From contig NZ_JARVTG010000001.1 in the NCBI RefSeq assembly GCF_029846635.1, forward strand, positions 2,733,001 to 2,797,000: a stretch of DNA of 64,000 nucleotides, in the 5' to 3' direction. The stretch is from Pokkaliibacter sp. MBI-7 (GTDB lineage Bacteria; Pseudomonadota; Gammaproteobacteria; Pseudomonadales; Balneatricaceae). Made by a program: the position numbers and the translations under genes. The notes below the pieces were generated by a model. That model was not told the DNA's origin. It was given only the letters and a program-made list of their open reading frames with translations, and made no database searches. Positions 8,339 to 17,319 of this stretch are shown in pieces; the first letter of the stretch is position 1; each line of letters begins with the position of its first letter.

Positions 8339-9770
8339 TTTTTACCCCGTCATAGCCCCGGCCCTGACCGGCATCGGTGGCTTGCTGGTCCTGCTGATTG
8401 GCGTCTGGCCACGGCTGAAGGATGCGGCGCTGGTGGCGTTTTACGCCAGTATCGTGCTGCTGCTGGGAGCCATGGCCGTGTTGCTGGCCCCGCACGAGGC
8501 CGCCGGTTTCGAGCGTTTTATCACACTGGATCCGGTCAACCGTCACGGCTGGCTGCTGTTTACTGCCGGTGGTCTGGCCACCCTGCTGCTGGCCTGGCGT
8601 GACCGCCAGCTGCTGGGCGAGGTGGATGAGCAGTTCTGCTCGCTGGTGCTGTTCGCCGTTACCGGCACCTATCTGCTGAGCGCGGCGACCAATCTGCTGG
8701 CCGCCTTTATCGGTATGGAGCTGACTGCCCTGTCGGTGATGGCCATGATTGCCTGGCAGCCGCAGCGTAAGGGTGCGGTGGAGGCGGCGATCAAATATGC
8801 CATCACGGCTACCGTCAGCGGTTCCATCATGCTGTTCGGTATCGTGCTGATGTATGCCGGCAGCGGCAGCCTGTATCTGGATGCCATTCCCGGCAATCTG
8901 GGCGGTGAACGCACCAATGAGACGCTGGTGATCGTCGGTCTGGCGATGGTGCTGGTCGGTATCGCCTTCGAGCTGGCAGTCGCACCGTTCCATTGCTGGC
9001 TGGCCGATGTGTTCCAGGGTTCCAGTTCACCAGTGACGGCGTTTATCGCCTCGGTGGGCAAGATCGCCATGCTGCTGTTCCTGCTCAATCTGGCCGATCA
9101 GCTGTCTGGCCTGTGGCCTGCCATCCATGGCGTGATCATCGGCATGGTGGTACTCAGCGTGGTCTGGGGTAACCTCGCCGCGCTGCGTCAGAGCAACCTC
9201 AAACGGATGCTGGCCTACTCCTCAGTCGCTCACTTTGGCTATGTGCTGCTGGCGCTGACGGCCATCAGCGGCGATGCCGATGGCAATGCCGATCTGCTGC
9301 AGGCCGCGGCATACTACGGTCTGAGCTATGCGGTGATGAACATGGTCAGCTTCGCTGTGATCGGCTTGCTGTCAGGTATCAACCCCAGTGCTGATCTGGA
9401 AGGTTACCGTGGGATGGGGCGTCGTTACCCGCTGCTCGGTGTGGCACTGGCGATTGCTGTGCTGTCACTGGCCGGTATTCCGCCCACCGCCGGTTTCTTT
9501 GCCAAACTGTTTGTCTTCACTCAGGCGCTGAATCAGGGCCAGCTCGGTCTGGTGATCATCGCCAGTCTGGCGGCGGCCAGCTCGCTGTTCTACTACCTGC
9601 GGATTCTGGTGGTGTTCTTCTCTGTGCCGAGCAATGAGGTCAGCGAAGAGGCCGATATTGCCCTGCAGGGCGATGCGGTCGTGATGGGCCCGACACTGGT
9701 GATCAGCCTCAGTACCGCCGCGGTGCTGCTGATTGGTCTGTGTGCCGGGACGGTACTCACGTTTATCTGA
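8325..9770 (+). CDS. nuoN: NADH-quinone oxidoreductase subunit N
   Basis: Antiporter-like subunit (481 residues) closest to NuoK in the membrane arm. Key stretches: AAFIGMELTALSVMAMIAW with the conserved glutamate, FELAVAPFHCWLADVFQGS, and AYSSVAHFGYVLLAL. I chose ATG 8325 inside the end of nuoM; an upstream in-frame start would add 23 residues that only read nuoM out of frame. Last gene of the operon, with a strong terminator just downstream. Confidence 0.97.
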   Translation: MPSTDFYPVIAPALTGIGGLLVLLIGVWPRLKDAALVAFYASIVLLLGAMAVLLAPHEAAGFERFITLDPVNRHGWLLFTAGGLATLLLAWRDRQLLGEVDEQFCSLVLFAVTGTYLLSAATNLLAAFIGMELTALSVMAMIAWQPQRKGAVEAAIKYAITATVSGSIMLFGIVLMYAGSGSLYLDAIPGNLGGERTNETLVIVGLAMVLVGIAFELAVAPFHCWLADVFQGSSSPVTAFIASVGKIAMLLFLLNLADQLSGLWPAIHGVIIGMVVLSVVWGNLAALRQSNLKRMLAYSSVAHFGYVLLALTAISGDADGNADLLQAAAYYGLSYAVMNMVSFAVIGLLSGINPSADLEGYRGMGRRYPLLGVALAIAVLSLAGIPPTAGFFAKLFVFTQALNQGQLGLVIIASLAAASSLFYYLRILVVFFSVPSNEVSEEADIALQGDAVVMGPTLVISLSTAAVLLIGLCAGTVLTFI

Positions 9771-9791
9771 GTGTTCTGACGGTATAACAAT

Positions 9792-9827
9792 AACCCCATC
9801 TGTCTCGCGGCAGATGGGGTTTTGTTT
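9792..9827 (+). terminator. Rho-independent terminator of the nuo operon
   Basis: An 11-bp perfect stem (AACCCCATCTG pairing with CAGATGGGGTT) around an 8-base loop, followed by TTGTTTT. It starts 22 bases after the nuoN stop and ends at the convergent neighbour's stop, so it may serve both. Confidence 0.9.
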
Positions 9828-10534
9828 TACTGGCCGGGTACCACAGGCGACGTGGTCTGTGAGACTGCGCTGGCGCGGCTGTCACGGTCACCGCTATCGT
9901 CACTCGGGAGTGCCTGATACTGCGCCTGCTGACGGCGCTGGATGGTGCGGATAAGGTACAGCAGCAACAGGGTCAGTGGCAGGCTGAGAAGGGCATTGAT
10001 ACCGTACAGCACCGCCAGTTCACGCAGGGCCAGCAGCTGCTCGACACGGTTGGTCAGTAATTCCGCGACCCGTCCAAGCAGCAGCACGACCAGCCACAAC
10101 CCCCACCACAGGCGCATCAGGCCGGGCACTCTGATACGGCTCCAGCCGGAGGCGGTGCTGAGGCTGGTCTGCCACAGCTCTTTCATGGCCTGAAAGGGTT
10201 TCCAGAGATTCAGGCCGGGGATGAAGTAACTCGCCACGGCCCAGCCGGGTGAAAACTGCAGGCCTTTGCTACCGAGCTGGTGGGCGTTGTAAACGGCGCG
10301 ATAGGTCCAGAGCAGCACCCCAGTCCCGGCTACGACAGCGGCCGCTAGGCTGAACAGCAGGGCACCGATCAGACGCAGCTGACTGGATTGCACATCGCTG
10401 TCCACCGACTCGGCAGCCAGATACACGCCGTGTTGCACGTCCGTCAACAGCCGGTAATTCAGTACGGAGCTGATCAGGACCAGCAGTGTGGCCAGCAGAT
10501 ACAGATAAAGCAGATAACTGACCCAGCGGGTCAT
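9827..10534 (-). CDS. DUF4328 family membrane protein
   Basis: Integral membrane protein of about 235 residues with five or six hydrophobic segments. The segment FSPGWAVASYFIPGLNLWKPFQAMKELW is the hallmark of the DUF4328 family (unknown function), recognised as a pattern only. The C-terminal 30 residues are polar and low-complexity. I favour ATG 10534, directly before the first membrane segment; an in-frame ATG at 10600 would add 22 polar residues. It stands alone, convergent with nuo and divergent from the bestrophin gene. Confidence 0.8.
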   Translation of the reverse strand: MTRWVSYLLYLYLLATLLVLISSVLNYRLLTDVQHGVYLAAESVDSDVQSSQLRLIGALLFSLAAAVVAGTGVLLWTYRAVYNAHQLGSKGLQFSPGWAVASYFIPGLNLWKPFQAMKELWQTSLSTASGWSRIRVPGLMRLWWGLWLVVLLLGRVAELLTNRVEQLLALRELAVLYGINALLSLPLTLLLLYLIRTIQRRQQAQYQALPSDDSGDRDSRASAVSQTTSPVVPGQ

Positions 10535-10791
10535 GATGTGATACTCACGATAGCCGGAAGAAGTAGGCACGATGCAGTCCTTGAACAGATGAGCTTCCAT
10601 GGTGCTGCACTATGCGACAGTGGCCACCCAACTGCCAGACAGAACAGGCCGGACTGAGGAAAAATAATGCGCAGCGGTGTTTGCTGCTTGATCGCACTGC
10701 AGCAATCTCCGATGATCTGCAGCCGTCCGGCCTTCGCCGGCGGCATCCGGGACGCTGCCCGTTGCGTCCTGACGCTCATCCCGAGTTCAGC

Positions 10792-11712
10792 ATGATTATC
10801 CACTCTCAGAAACCCAGCCTTGCCGCCCTGTTGTTCGCCTACAAGGGCACCATCATTTCGCTTATCTGGCCCAGGGTGCTGTTTACCGTACTGCTCAGTT
10901 CGCTGGTGGTGCTGACCCACGGTACGCTCTACGACTACAAACTGGTGCTGACCTCCACACCCTTTACCCTGTGGGGGCTGACGCTGGCCATCTTTCTGGG
11001 GTTTCGCAATACCGTGGCGTATCAGCGCTTCTGGGAAGCGCGGACGCTGTGGGGAGAAGTGCTGGTGGTGGCGCGCAATCTGACTCGCCAGACCCTGACC
11101 CTGCTGCCAGATCTGCCGGCGCTGCAGCAGCAAAGGCTGGCTTACCGGGTAGCGGCTTTCGCCTACGTCATGCGTGATCATCAGCGTGGGCTGGTGCTGG
11201 GGGAAGAGGCAGCGGCGCTGCTGCCGGCAGCGGAGCTGAAGGCGTTACAGGCCTGTGATAACCCACCCAATCTGCTGTTGTTGCATATCGGCCAGGCCTT
11301 TGTGGCCGCCTTTCGGCAACAGGGGGTAGACAGTATTCTGCTGGCCGGGGTTGAGCAGCAGGTGAACCGTCTGTCTTATGTGCATGGTGGTTGCGAGCGG
11401 ATCAAATCGACGCCAATTCCGTATCCCTACATTCTGATGCTGCACCGCTTCGTGCATATCTACTGCTTCCTGCTGCCGTTCTGTCTGGTGGATAGCATCG
11501 GCTGGCTGACACCGTTCGTGGTCTGTGTGCTGGCCTATACCTTCTTCGGACTGGATGCCCTGGGCGATCAGATTTCCGATCCGTTCGATACCCAGCCCAA
11601 CGATCTGGCACTGGATGCCATGAGCCGTAATATCGAGATCAATGTGCGCATGCTGCTGGGTGAGCAGGAGCTGCCGCAGGGGATCGAAGCCCGGGACGGG
11701 GTATTGCTGTAA
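10792..11712 (+). CDS. Bestrophin-family channel protein (YneE-like)
   Basis: Bacterial bestrophin (306 residues), a family of pentameric ion channels in the inner membrane. Typical features are the LGFRNTVAYQRFWEARTLWGEV stretch, which in the family contains the highly conserved R-N-x-x-x-Y-x-R-x-x-E pattern, and the late segment TYTFFGLDALGDQISDPF-like region with the acidic DP-F motif. ATG 10792 gives the MIIHSQKPS start close to family starts; the longer open frame upstream (from 10612) is low-quality sequence with no ribosome site. Monocistronic, ending in a terminator. Confidence 0.9.
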   Translation: MIIHSQKPSLAALLFAYKGTIISLIWPRVLFTVLLSSLVVLTHGTLYDYKLVLTSTPFTLWGLTLAIFLGFRNTVAYQRFWEARTLWGEVLVVARNLTRQTLTLLPDLPALQQQRLAYRVAAFAYVMRDHQRGLVLGEEAAALLPAAELKALQACDNPPNLLLLHIGQAFVAAFRQQGVDSILLAGVEQQVNRLSYVHGGCERIKSTPIPYPYILMLHRFVHIYCFLLPFCLVDSIGWLTPFVVCVLAYTFFGLDALGDQISDPFDTQPNDLALDAMSRNIEINVRMLLGEQELPQGIEARDGVLL

Positions 11713-11720
11713 CAGAAAGC

Positions 11721-11750
11721 ACAATGCCGCCCGAGGGCGGCATTGTCTTT
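11721..11750 (+). terminator. Terminator after the bestrophin gene
   Basis: Perfect stem ACAATGCCGCC with GGCGGCATTGT around a CGAG-type tetraloop, followed by CTTT. It begins 8 bases after the stop codon. The T tract is short, so termination may be partial or act in both directions. Confidence 0.75.
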
Positions 11751-11808
11751 AGAACCTGTTCACCATTGGCACGGCATTTTCAGCGCTGGTCACTCGGTGA
11801 GTGTCATC

Positions 11809-12066
11809 TCAGCAGCAGGAGGCGGACACCTGCTTGACTGCTGCTACAGGCTGCGCCGCAGCGGGTTTGCTGGGTGGCGTGGTGGTGACTACAGTGCTGA
11901 GGCTGCTTTCGCCGCTCAGACTGCGAATGCGTCCACCATCACGGTAGACGCCGATATCCTTCAGCAGATGATTATCCAGATGCAGCATCTGCTGATAGGT
12001 CACGTCGTCATTGGCGGCACGGGTCAGGCGGCGGCGCAGCGCACGTAATAATCCTGCCAGTAACAT
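11809..12066 (-). CDS. DUF1127-like small protein
   Basis: An 85-residue protein with a basic N-terminal helix (MLLAGLLRALRRRLTRAA) and the segment MLHLDNHLLKDIGVYRDGGRIR, which matches the pattern of DUF1127 proteins (small Arg-rich proteins, some of them linked to phosphate and RNA metabolism in alphaproteobacteria). A low-complexity Ser/Thr/Ala tail ends in CysCys. GGAG lies 10 bases upstream of the ATG. Function here unknown. Confidence 0.7.
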   Translation of the reverse strand: MLLAGLLRALRRRLTRAANDDVTYQQMLHLDNHLLKDIGVYRDGGRIRSLSGESSLSTVVTTTPPSKPAAAQPVAAVKQVSASCC

Positions 12067-12129
12067 AATGGTTTTCTCCGATGTTGTTGCAGCTCTGCAG
12101 CGAGCGCTCCTCAGTGAGTGAGCGTGTTG

Positions 12130-12741
12130 TCAGGCGGCAGGGGTGGCCACAAAGGCCGGTAATTGCTCGGCGTAGTCTGAATAGACCTGCAGGCTGGGAT
12201 GGGCAGCCTTAGCCAGTACTTCAGGTAATAGCATCTGGTTGAACTGCCAGGCCACGGCGAGGGTAATACCCGCCTGATTCAGGCTGCCGTCGGCTGGCAG
12301 GGGATGGCGGCTGACTTCCTGCTCCAGTGCAGTAAAGGCCGCCCGCAGCTGGCCTTCGACCCGTTCCAGCCAGGGCGCATGTTGCTTCTCCGCCGGACGC
12401 AGGTTGTGTTCATAGACGATCTGGACGGTCTTTTCACAGCCCGCCAGTGCCAGCCCGATCAGGCGCAACGCCTGAGTGCGTGCCGCTGCTGCCGTGGGCA
12501 TCAGACTGTGGCCCGGGCGGATGACGTTTTCCAGATAATCGAGGATCAGCTGGGAATCCATCAGCACGGTGCCGTCGTCGGTGACCAGTGTAGGTGCCTT
12601 GACGACCGGATTGATGTGCTGGAACTGGTCAAAGGTGCTGAACACCGACACCGGCCGGTGTTCAAAGGGGATGTCGAGTACCCGCAGAGAGATGGCTACG
12701 CGGCGTACATAGGGTGAATCAAGCATGCCAATCAGTTGCAT
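12130..12741 (-). CDS. Glutathione S-transferase family protein
   Basis: Cytosolic GST-like protein (203 residues). The thioredoxin-fold N-terminal half has MLDSPYVRRVAISLRVL, the cis-proline segment VVKAPTLVTDDG and the glutathione-contacting MDSQLILDYLE; an all-helical C-terminal half follows. The catalytic position holds Ser9 in DSPYVRR, as in beta/zeta-like bacterial GSTs. GGAGG lies upstream of the ATG. Substrate cannot be told. About 60 bases separate it from the DUF1127-like gene downstream. Confidence 0.9.
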   Translation of the reverse strand: MQLIGMLDSPYVRRVAISLRVLDIPFEHRPVSVFSTFDQFQHINPVVKAPTLVTDDGTVLMDSQLILDYLENVIRPGHSLMPTAAAARTQALRLIGLALAGCEKTVQIVYEHNLRPAEKQHAPWLERVEGQLRAAFTALEQEVSRHPLPADGSLNQAGITLAVAWQFNQMLLPEVLAKAAHPSLQVYSDYAEQLPAFVATPAA

Positions 12742-12833
12742 CCTGTCCTCCAGAGCAGTCAGGTTGATGTGGTTGCTGACTCAAACCCTAATCCGACGGG
12801 GGCTTGAGTCGCTTCAGCGCCTCACGCACCGGT

Positions 12834-13118
12834 TCAGCTGAACGCGATAGCGGTGCGGTGCCATACCTGATCCAGCAGGTGACGCCAGCCGGAAATTTCC
12901 TTGTAGGTGGCCTGGGCTTTCAGCGTCAGCACGCCTTCACCTTCAATGATCAGTTTGCCGGCAGGCAGGCTGTGCTGGGTGGCGTTGCTGTCCAGGGTGA
13001 TGTCTTTGCCGTTCAGGCTCAGCCAGTGTTCGCCGGAGATCAGGCGTACTTCAGTGGCTTCGTGCAGTTCCAGTACCAGAGTTTCTTTGGCGTTGAGTTG
13101 CAGGTTCAGGGTGCTCAT
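12834..13118 (-). CDS. DUF2917 domain protein
   Basis: Small cytosolic protein (94 residues) with a cupin-like, Gly-poor beta pattern: a run VLELHEATEVRLISGEHWLSLNG followed by GKLIIEGEGVLTLKA. This fits the DUF2917 family (unknown function). The ATG at 13118 has GAGGA at good spacing; an in-frame upstream ATG adds 19 residues without support. It is transcribed away from a LysR gene across a 259-bp gap, which suggests regulation by that LysR. Confidence 0.75.
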   Translation of the reverse strand: MSTLNLQLNAKETLVLELHEATEVRLISGEHWLSLNGKDITLDSNATQHSLPAGKLIIEGEGVLTLKAQATYKEISGWRHLLDQVWHRTAIAFS

Positions 13119-13377
13119 GGTGTTTTCCTCTTTGCTACACATGCTGTGCAGGGTGTTGAAAAAGGAATCGAGCAAAGGCCAAACCTGGCGTTATCTGCCG
13201 AAACAGCAAAGATATTTTCTTTACCGTACCCAATAAGCAGAGACTTTTAACGCTGAATGGCCTGGCTATGTGCTTTTCAACTGCCTGCCAGGGCATGAAT
13301 TGATGGGTGCTACTATAGTCGTAAGCCGGGAAATAGAATATCGACATTAATTTGCGCTGGATGTTAGTTTTACTTAC
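13119..13377. promoter_or_regulatory. Divergent promoter region, DUF2917 gene / LysR gene
   Basis: 259 bp between oppositely oriented genes. Composition falls to AT-rich near 13300-13377, immediately before the LysR start, which is where a LysR-type T-N11-A box and an overlapping promoter are expected. I could not pick a single convincing operator. Confidence 0.4.
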
Positions 13378-14292
13378 ATGAGCACCTTACCCCCATTACC
13401 CGCCCTGCGCAGTTTCGAGGCCGTAGCCCGTTTGGGTAGCGTGACACTGGCTGCAACGGAACTGTTTGTTACACATTCCGCTATCAGCCAGCAATTGCGG
13501 TTGCTCGAGGATTTGCTCGGGGTGCCGCTGTTTCATCGCGAGGGCCGTGGCCTGCGTCTGACCGAGGATGGACGCATGTACGCGCTGCAAGTGCGGCAGG
13601 CGCTGCGTGAGATAAGCAACGCTACACAGTTGGTGCGAGCACGTCCGCGCGAGGGGGAACTGGTGATTGCCACCCTGCCATCGTTCTGCAGCCAGTGGCT
13701 GTTGCCGCGGTTTCCCCGCTTCCAGCAGCGCTATCCGGACTACCGGGTGAGCATTCGCGCCAGTCTGGATATTCAGGATCTGCGGCAGGGTCTGGTGGAC
13801 ATCGGCATTCGTATGGGGCTGGGCGACTGGGAAGGGCTGGAGAAGAAACGCCTGTTCGAAGACAAGATCATTATGGTGGCCGCTCCGCACTACAATCAGG
13901 GCAAGTTGCCACGCACTCCGAAGGAGGTGATGGCGGCGCGCCTGATTCGCTCGACCGAGTCCTGGAGCCCCTGGTGTGAAGTGGCGGGGGTGAAGGAGCC
14001 GCCGATCAACCGCCCCGGCGGGCTGTGGATCAATGATTCCAACGTCATCATGGAAGCCGTGCGCATGGGGCAGGGCGTGGCGCTGGAGCGCCTGAGTGTG
14101 GTCAAGCCGTTTCTGGAGCGCGGCGAGATTGTGCGTCTTACCGATATTGTTGCGCCCTATCGATTTCCCTACTGGCTGGTGTGGCCCGAACGCGAGCTGT
14201 CGGCAGGCAAGCAGCACGATTTCATCGAGTGGATGATGGAGGAGGCCCAGCGCTATCAGCAGGAGCTGGACAGCTACATGGCCGCCGTATAG
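13378..14292 (+). CDS. LysR-family regulator, GcvA type
   Basis: 304 residues: N-terminal winged helix-turn-helix (ALRSFEAVARLGSVTLAATELFVTHSAISQQLRLLEDLLGVPLF) and a two-lobed co-inducer domain. The opening LPPLPALRSFEAVAR and the phrase DLRQGLVDIGIRMGLGDW are typical of the GcvA/AmpR-like branch. It faces away from the DUF2917 gene and is followed after 66 bp, without a terminator, by the two large paralogous genes; it may regulate either or both. Effector unknown. Confidence 0.92.
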   Translation: MSTLPPLPALRSFEAVARLGSVTLAATELFVTHSAISQQLRLLEDLLGVPLFHREGRGLRLTEDGRMYALQVRQALREISNATQLVRARPREGELVIATLPSFCSQWLLPRFPRFQQRYPDYRVSIRASLDIQDLRQGLVDIGIRMGLGDWEGLEKKRLFEDKIIMVAAPHYNQGKLPRTPKEVMAARLIRSTESWSPWCEVAGVKEPPINRPGGLWINDSNVIMEAVRMGQGVALERLSVVKPFLERGEIVRLTDIVAPYRFPYWLVWPERELSAGKQHDFIEWMMEEAQRYQQELDSYMAAV

Positions 14293-14358
14293 CAGGGCGG
14301 AACCGGCCCCGACGAGCAAGCCACCTACAAGGACGCCTGTCCCTGAGGAGCCTGCACT

Positions 14359-17319
14359 GTGACTTCATCCCTCACTGGCCCCGGTCTTGCCCGCCAACTT
14401 TCCCTGCCTGCTGAATCTTCTTCCGTTCATCCCCGGCCTGTTGCCAGTCAGGATGATCTTACCGTCGGCGTTCGCCGCAGCCAGCTCAATACCCGTGTGC
14501 ATCATCTGCAGCGTGCATTGCAGCAGGAACTGCAACGGCACCGTCGCTATGACCACAGTGTGCGTCAGGACTGGGGGCCAGCGGGCAGTTATGCCGAACA
14601 GCGGCGCGCGGATCTTCGTCAGCTCAGGGGCGCGGAGCATATTGCGGCACAGTACGGGCTGAGTGCGGCACGCAAAGACCCGCCGCTTCGGGATATCCTG
14701 CATCACCTGCGTATTGACCATGATGTCAGCTCGGATTACCTGCGTGATCAGCCTTCCATGGATTATCGCGAGCTGGGGCAGCAGCTGTACCGCCAGCAGT
14801 GCGGTGCCCGTGCCATGCCCGCGCTGATCGTCAACAGCCGCCATGTCGCCAGTCAGCTACTGGAGCATTTTCGCGGCACCAAGGATATTCAGGGCTCACC
14901 GGAACAGCATCTCAGGGAACGATTGCAAACGCTGGCACCGGGAGTACTGGCCCTGCAGTTCAAGGCCCGCGGTAGTGTCAGTGCCTGTGAGTCCCTGCTC
15001 AATCTGTACGGCGGCCGGCCTTCTGCCCATGCCTTGCTGGCCGCAGTCACCGGTACGCATTCCCGCAGCGTGGAAGACCCCCACATCCACAATGTGACCC
15101 TGCTGAATCAGTTCTACAGTGATGACCCCGATGTCTGCACACGGCTGCGCAGTTTGCCTGCGGACCATGCGCTGGCGCCACTGAGCAACACGGCGGCGGC
15201 CTTACTGGAGCAGTGGCTGGACGTGGCCGATGACCGCCAGCTGGCAGCGCTGCAGCCGCATAACCCGGTGCTGGCCAATGGCCTTGAGGCGTTGCACCGT
15301 ATAGCCGACACCCTGCCCAGCCTGAGCCACGACAGCCAGTTGTTCGGTAATGGCTATCAGGTTCTGCTGGAAGAACTGCAGGTCTGCCTCAGTGCCACGC
15401 GGCCCTTTACTCAGGATGATTTCCGGCTGGCAGCTGCACCGATGCTGTCCGTCAGTCAGCTGGCACAGACGGTGCCGAAACAGGATATCTATCTGGTCAG
15501 TTCGGGTATGGCAGCGCTGACGCTCGGTTTTGAAGTCGCAGACATGCTGACCGGTGAGCGCAACGTGGCCGTGGCCAGCACGGCCCGCCACGGCCAGACG
15601 CCGGTGTATTTCGAGGTGGAGACGCTGCGTCGTGAATGGCTGATCGGGCAGGATCACAGCCATGCCCTGTTTGCCACTCTCAATCACTCTATGCCGGGCG
15701 CGGCTGGCTCCGAACACTGGGGAGTGGACGCGGTGATCGAGGCCACCGCGCAGCGTCTGCAGCAGGCCCGCACCACCGACCCGGCGCTGGTACTGCTGCT
15801 CGATGCCACGCTGGAGCAGCGTAACGACATGGCGCAGCTGGTACAGCACTTTGCCACACCCCTGCAGACGGGCCAGCTGCGCATGGTGGTGTGCAAGAGT
15901 TATCAGAAATTCGCCGGACTGGGCAGCGCCAAAGTGATGGCGGGTGCCATTGGTCTGATCGGCAGGGAAGACGCGGCCCATGTGCAGGCCCGCAACCACC
16001 TGCAGCGGGTGGAACAGGAGCTGGACTGGATGGGGCACAACGACGGCCAGCTGCTGGTGCATCTGCTGGGCTGTCGTGAACAGGAGTTTGCCCTGCTGGA
16101 GCGGGCCTGCGACAGCACCGCCTACGTCGCCCGGCACCTGCTGCAACCTGCATCCGGCAGGGAGCAGGAATATCGCTATGCACCGCAGCTGCCCTTTGTC
16201 GCGGTCGATATTCAGGCATCATCACCGCCTCTGACGCTCAATCTGGCCGAAGGCAGCCGTACCCTGAATCTGCTCCGTGACAGCCAGTTCAGCGAACACC
16301 TGTTGCCGGTACGTGACAGTTTTGCCTTTATCCACAGTAGTCGTACCCAGATACCGACGGGAGATGGTGGCGCCATGCAGCGGCTGGCACTGGGGCAGGA
16401 AAGTAAGGCCGAGCTGACCGAGCGGCTGTTTATGCCCGGTCTGTTGTTACAGCAACCGCAGGGGGCGGGATGGGACTGCGGCAAAGCCTGTCGTCTGGTA
16501 CAGCTGCTCGCCAGTGATGGCATGCGCAGTGTGCAGGTACCTGCCCATATCCAGCCAACGCTGTATCAGAAACTGTATATCAGCGGCAGGCTGGAACAGG
16601 CGCCGGTCAGCGATCTTCAGCGGCTGCAGCAGGCACCCGAACCTTTGCGCCAGCATCAGCAGGGCGAACGGGAGCGGCCCATGACCCTGAACAAGATCGT
16701 CTCGGTGGTGAGTCATCTGGGTGAACAGATCATGCGTTATACCCGGCCGGAAAACTGGCGGTACGGGGCTGACCGGCAGCTGCTTGATGCGATGCTCGAC
16801 GGGCTGATGCATTCCGGGATGCCGGGCATCTCCCATTCCGGGCGGCAGCTGGTCATGGAGCTGCAGGCGTTTCTCTGCCGTGCCGATATGCACAGCGACG
16901 ATACACCGCAACAGCAACGCGGGCTGCGGGTACTGACGGACAGCTGCGCGCGCCTGCCGGGGCTGCCACGCCAGCCGGACTATCTGCTGGCGATTCCTGA
17001 GCAGGTCTTCAGCGCCGCCGGCGCCACCCAGCAAGACCGCACGCTGGCCGCACTGTTTGAACCACTCGATGGCAGCCGCCGCCTGAGCCTGATCAGCCAG
17101 ATGCTGGAACAGGGCGATCTGGCCAAGGCGGACGCCTGCATCAGCCGCTTTGAGCATCTGCTCGACAGACAGCTGCCAGCCGCGGCTGAAGCACTGCGTC
17201 CACAACAGGCTGCTGAGCACAGCGAACAGCATCTTTATGCGCAGTTGCAGAGTCAGTGGCTCAGGCTGACGCTGGGGCAACTGATTCTCACTGGTCTGAC
17301 TGCGGAGCAGGAATCATGA
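14359..17319 (+). CDS. Large uncharacterised protein with a PLP fold-type-I-like core (paralog 1)
   Basis: 986 residues, GTG start with GAGGAG eight bases upstream; no signal peptide or membrane segment. I do not know this protein. Residues about 375-690 carry, in order, the landmarks of Cys/Met-metabolism PLP enzymes: SSGMAAL (381-387, phosphate-loop-like), Asp482 in LLLDATLE (candidate PLP ring-nitrogen partner), Lys517 in KSYQKFAG followed by MAGAIGLI (S-x-x-K-[FY] Schiff-base lysine pattern), NDGQLL (561-566), and Arg675 in QRLALGQES (substrate-carboxylate arginine pattern). The N-terminal 370 and C-terminal 300 residues are unfamiliar and mostly helical. Its stop overlaps the next gene's ATG (ATGA). 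Catalytic activity is inference. Confidence 0.85.
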   Translation: MTSSLTGPGLARQLSLPAESSSVHPRPVASQDDLTVGVRRSQLNTRVHHLQRALQQELQRHRRYDHSVRQDWGPAGSYAEQRRADLRQLRGAEHIAAQYGLSAARKDPPLRDILHHLRIDHDVSSDYLRDQPSMDYRELGQQLYRQQCGARAMPALIVNSRHVASQLLEHFRGTKDIQGSPEQHLRERLQTLAPGVLALQFKARGSVSACESLLNLYGGRPSAHALLAAVTGTHSRSVEDPHIHNVTLLNQFYSDDPDVCTRLRSLPADHALAPLSNTAAALLEQWLDVADDRQLAALQPHNPVLANGLEALHRIADTLPSLSHDSQLFGNGYQVLLEELQVCLSATRPFTQDDFRLAAAPMLSVSQLAQTVPKQDIYLVSSGMAALTLGFEVADMLTGERNVAVASTARHGQTPVYFEVETLRREWLIGQDHSHALFATLNHSMPGAAGSEHWGVDAVIEATAQRLQQARTTDPALVLLLDATLEQRNDMAQLVQHFATPLQTGQLRMVVCKSYQKFAGLGSAKVMAGAIGLIGREDAAHVQARNHLQRVEQELDWMGHNDGQLLVHLLGCREQEFALLERACDSTAYVARHLLQPASGREQEYRYAPQLPFVAVDIQASSPPLTLNLAEGSRTLNLLRDSQFSEHLLPVRDSFAFIHSSRTQIPTGDGGAMQRLALGQESKAELTERLFMPGLLLQQPQGAGWDCGKACRLVQLLASDGMRSVQVPAHIQPTLYQKLYISGRLEQAPVSDLQRLQQAPEPLRQHQQGERERPMTLNKIVSVVSHLGEQIMRYTRPENWRYGADRQLLDAMLDGLMHSGMPGISHSGRQLVMELQAFLCRADMHSDDTPQQQRGLRVLTDSCARLPGLPRQPDYLLAIPEQVFSAAGATQQDRTLAALFEPLDGSRRLSLISQMLEQGDLAKADACISRFEHLLDRQLPAAAEALRPQQAAEHSEQHLYAQLQSQWLRLTLGQLILTGLTAEQES

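Noticed and set aside
11743..12048. 101-codon plus-strand open frame
   Set aside because: Overlaps the DUF1127-like gene, which has a good ribosome site and a recognisable pattern on the other strand.
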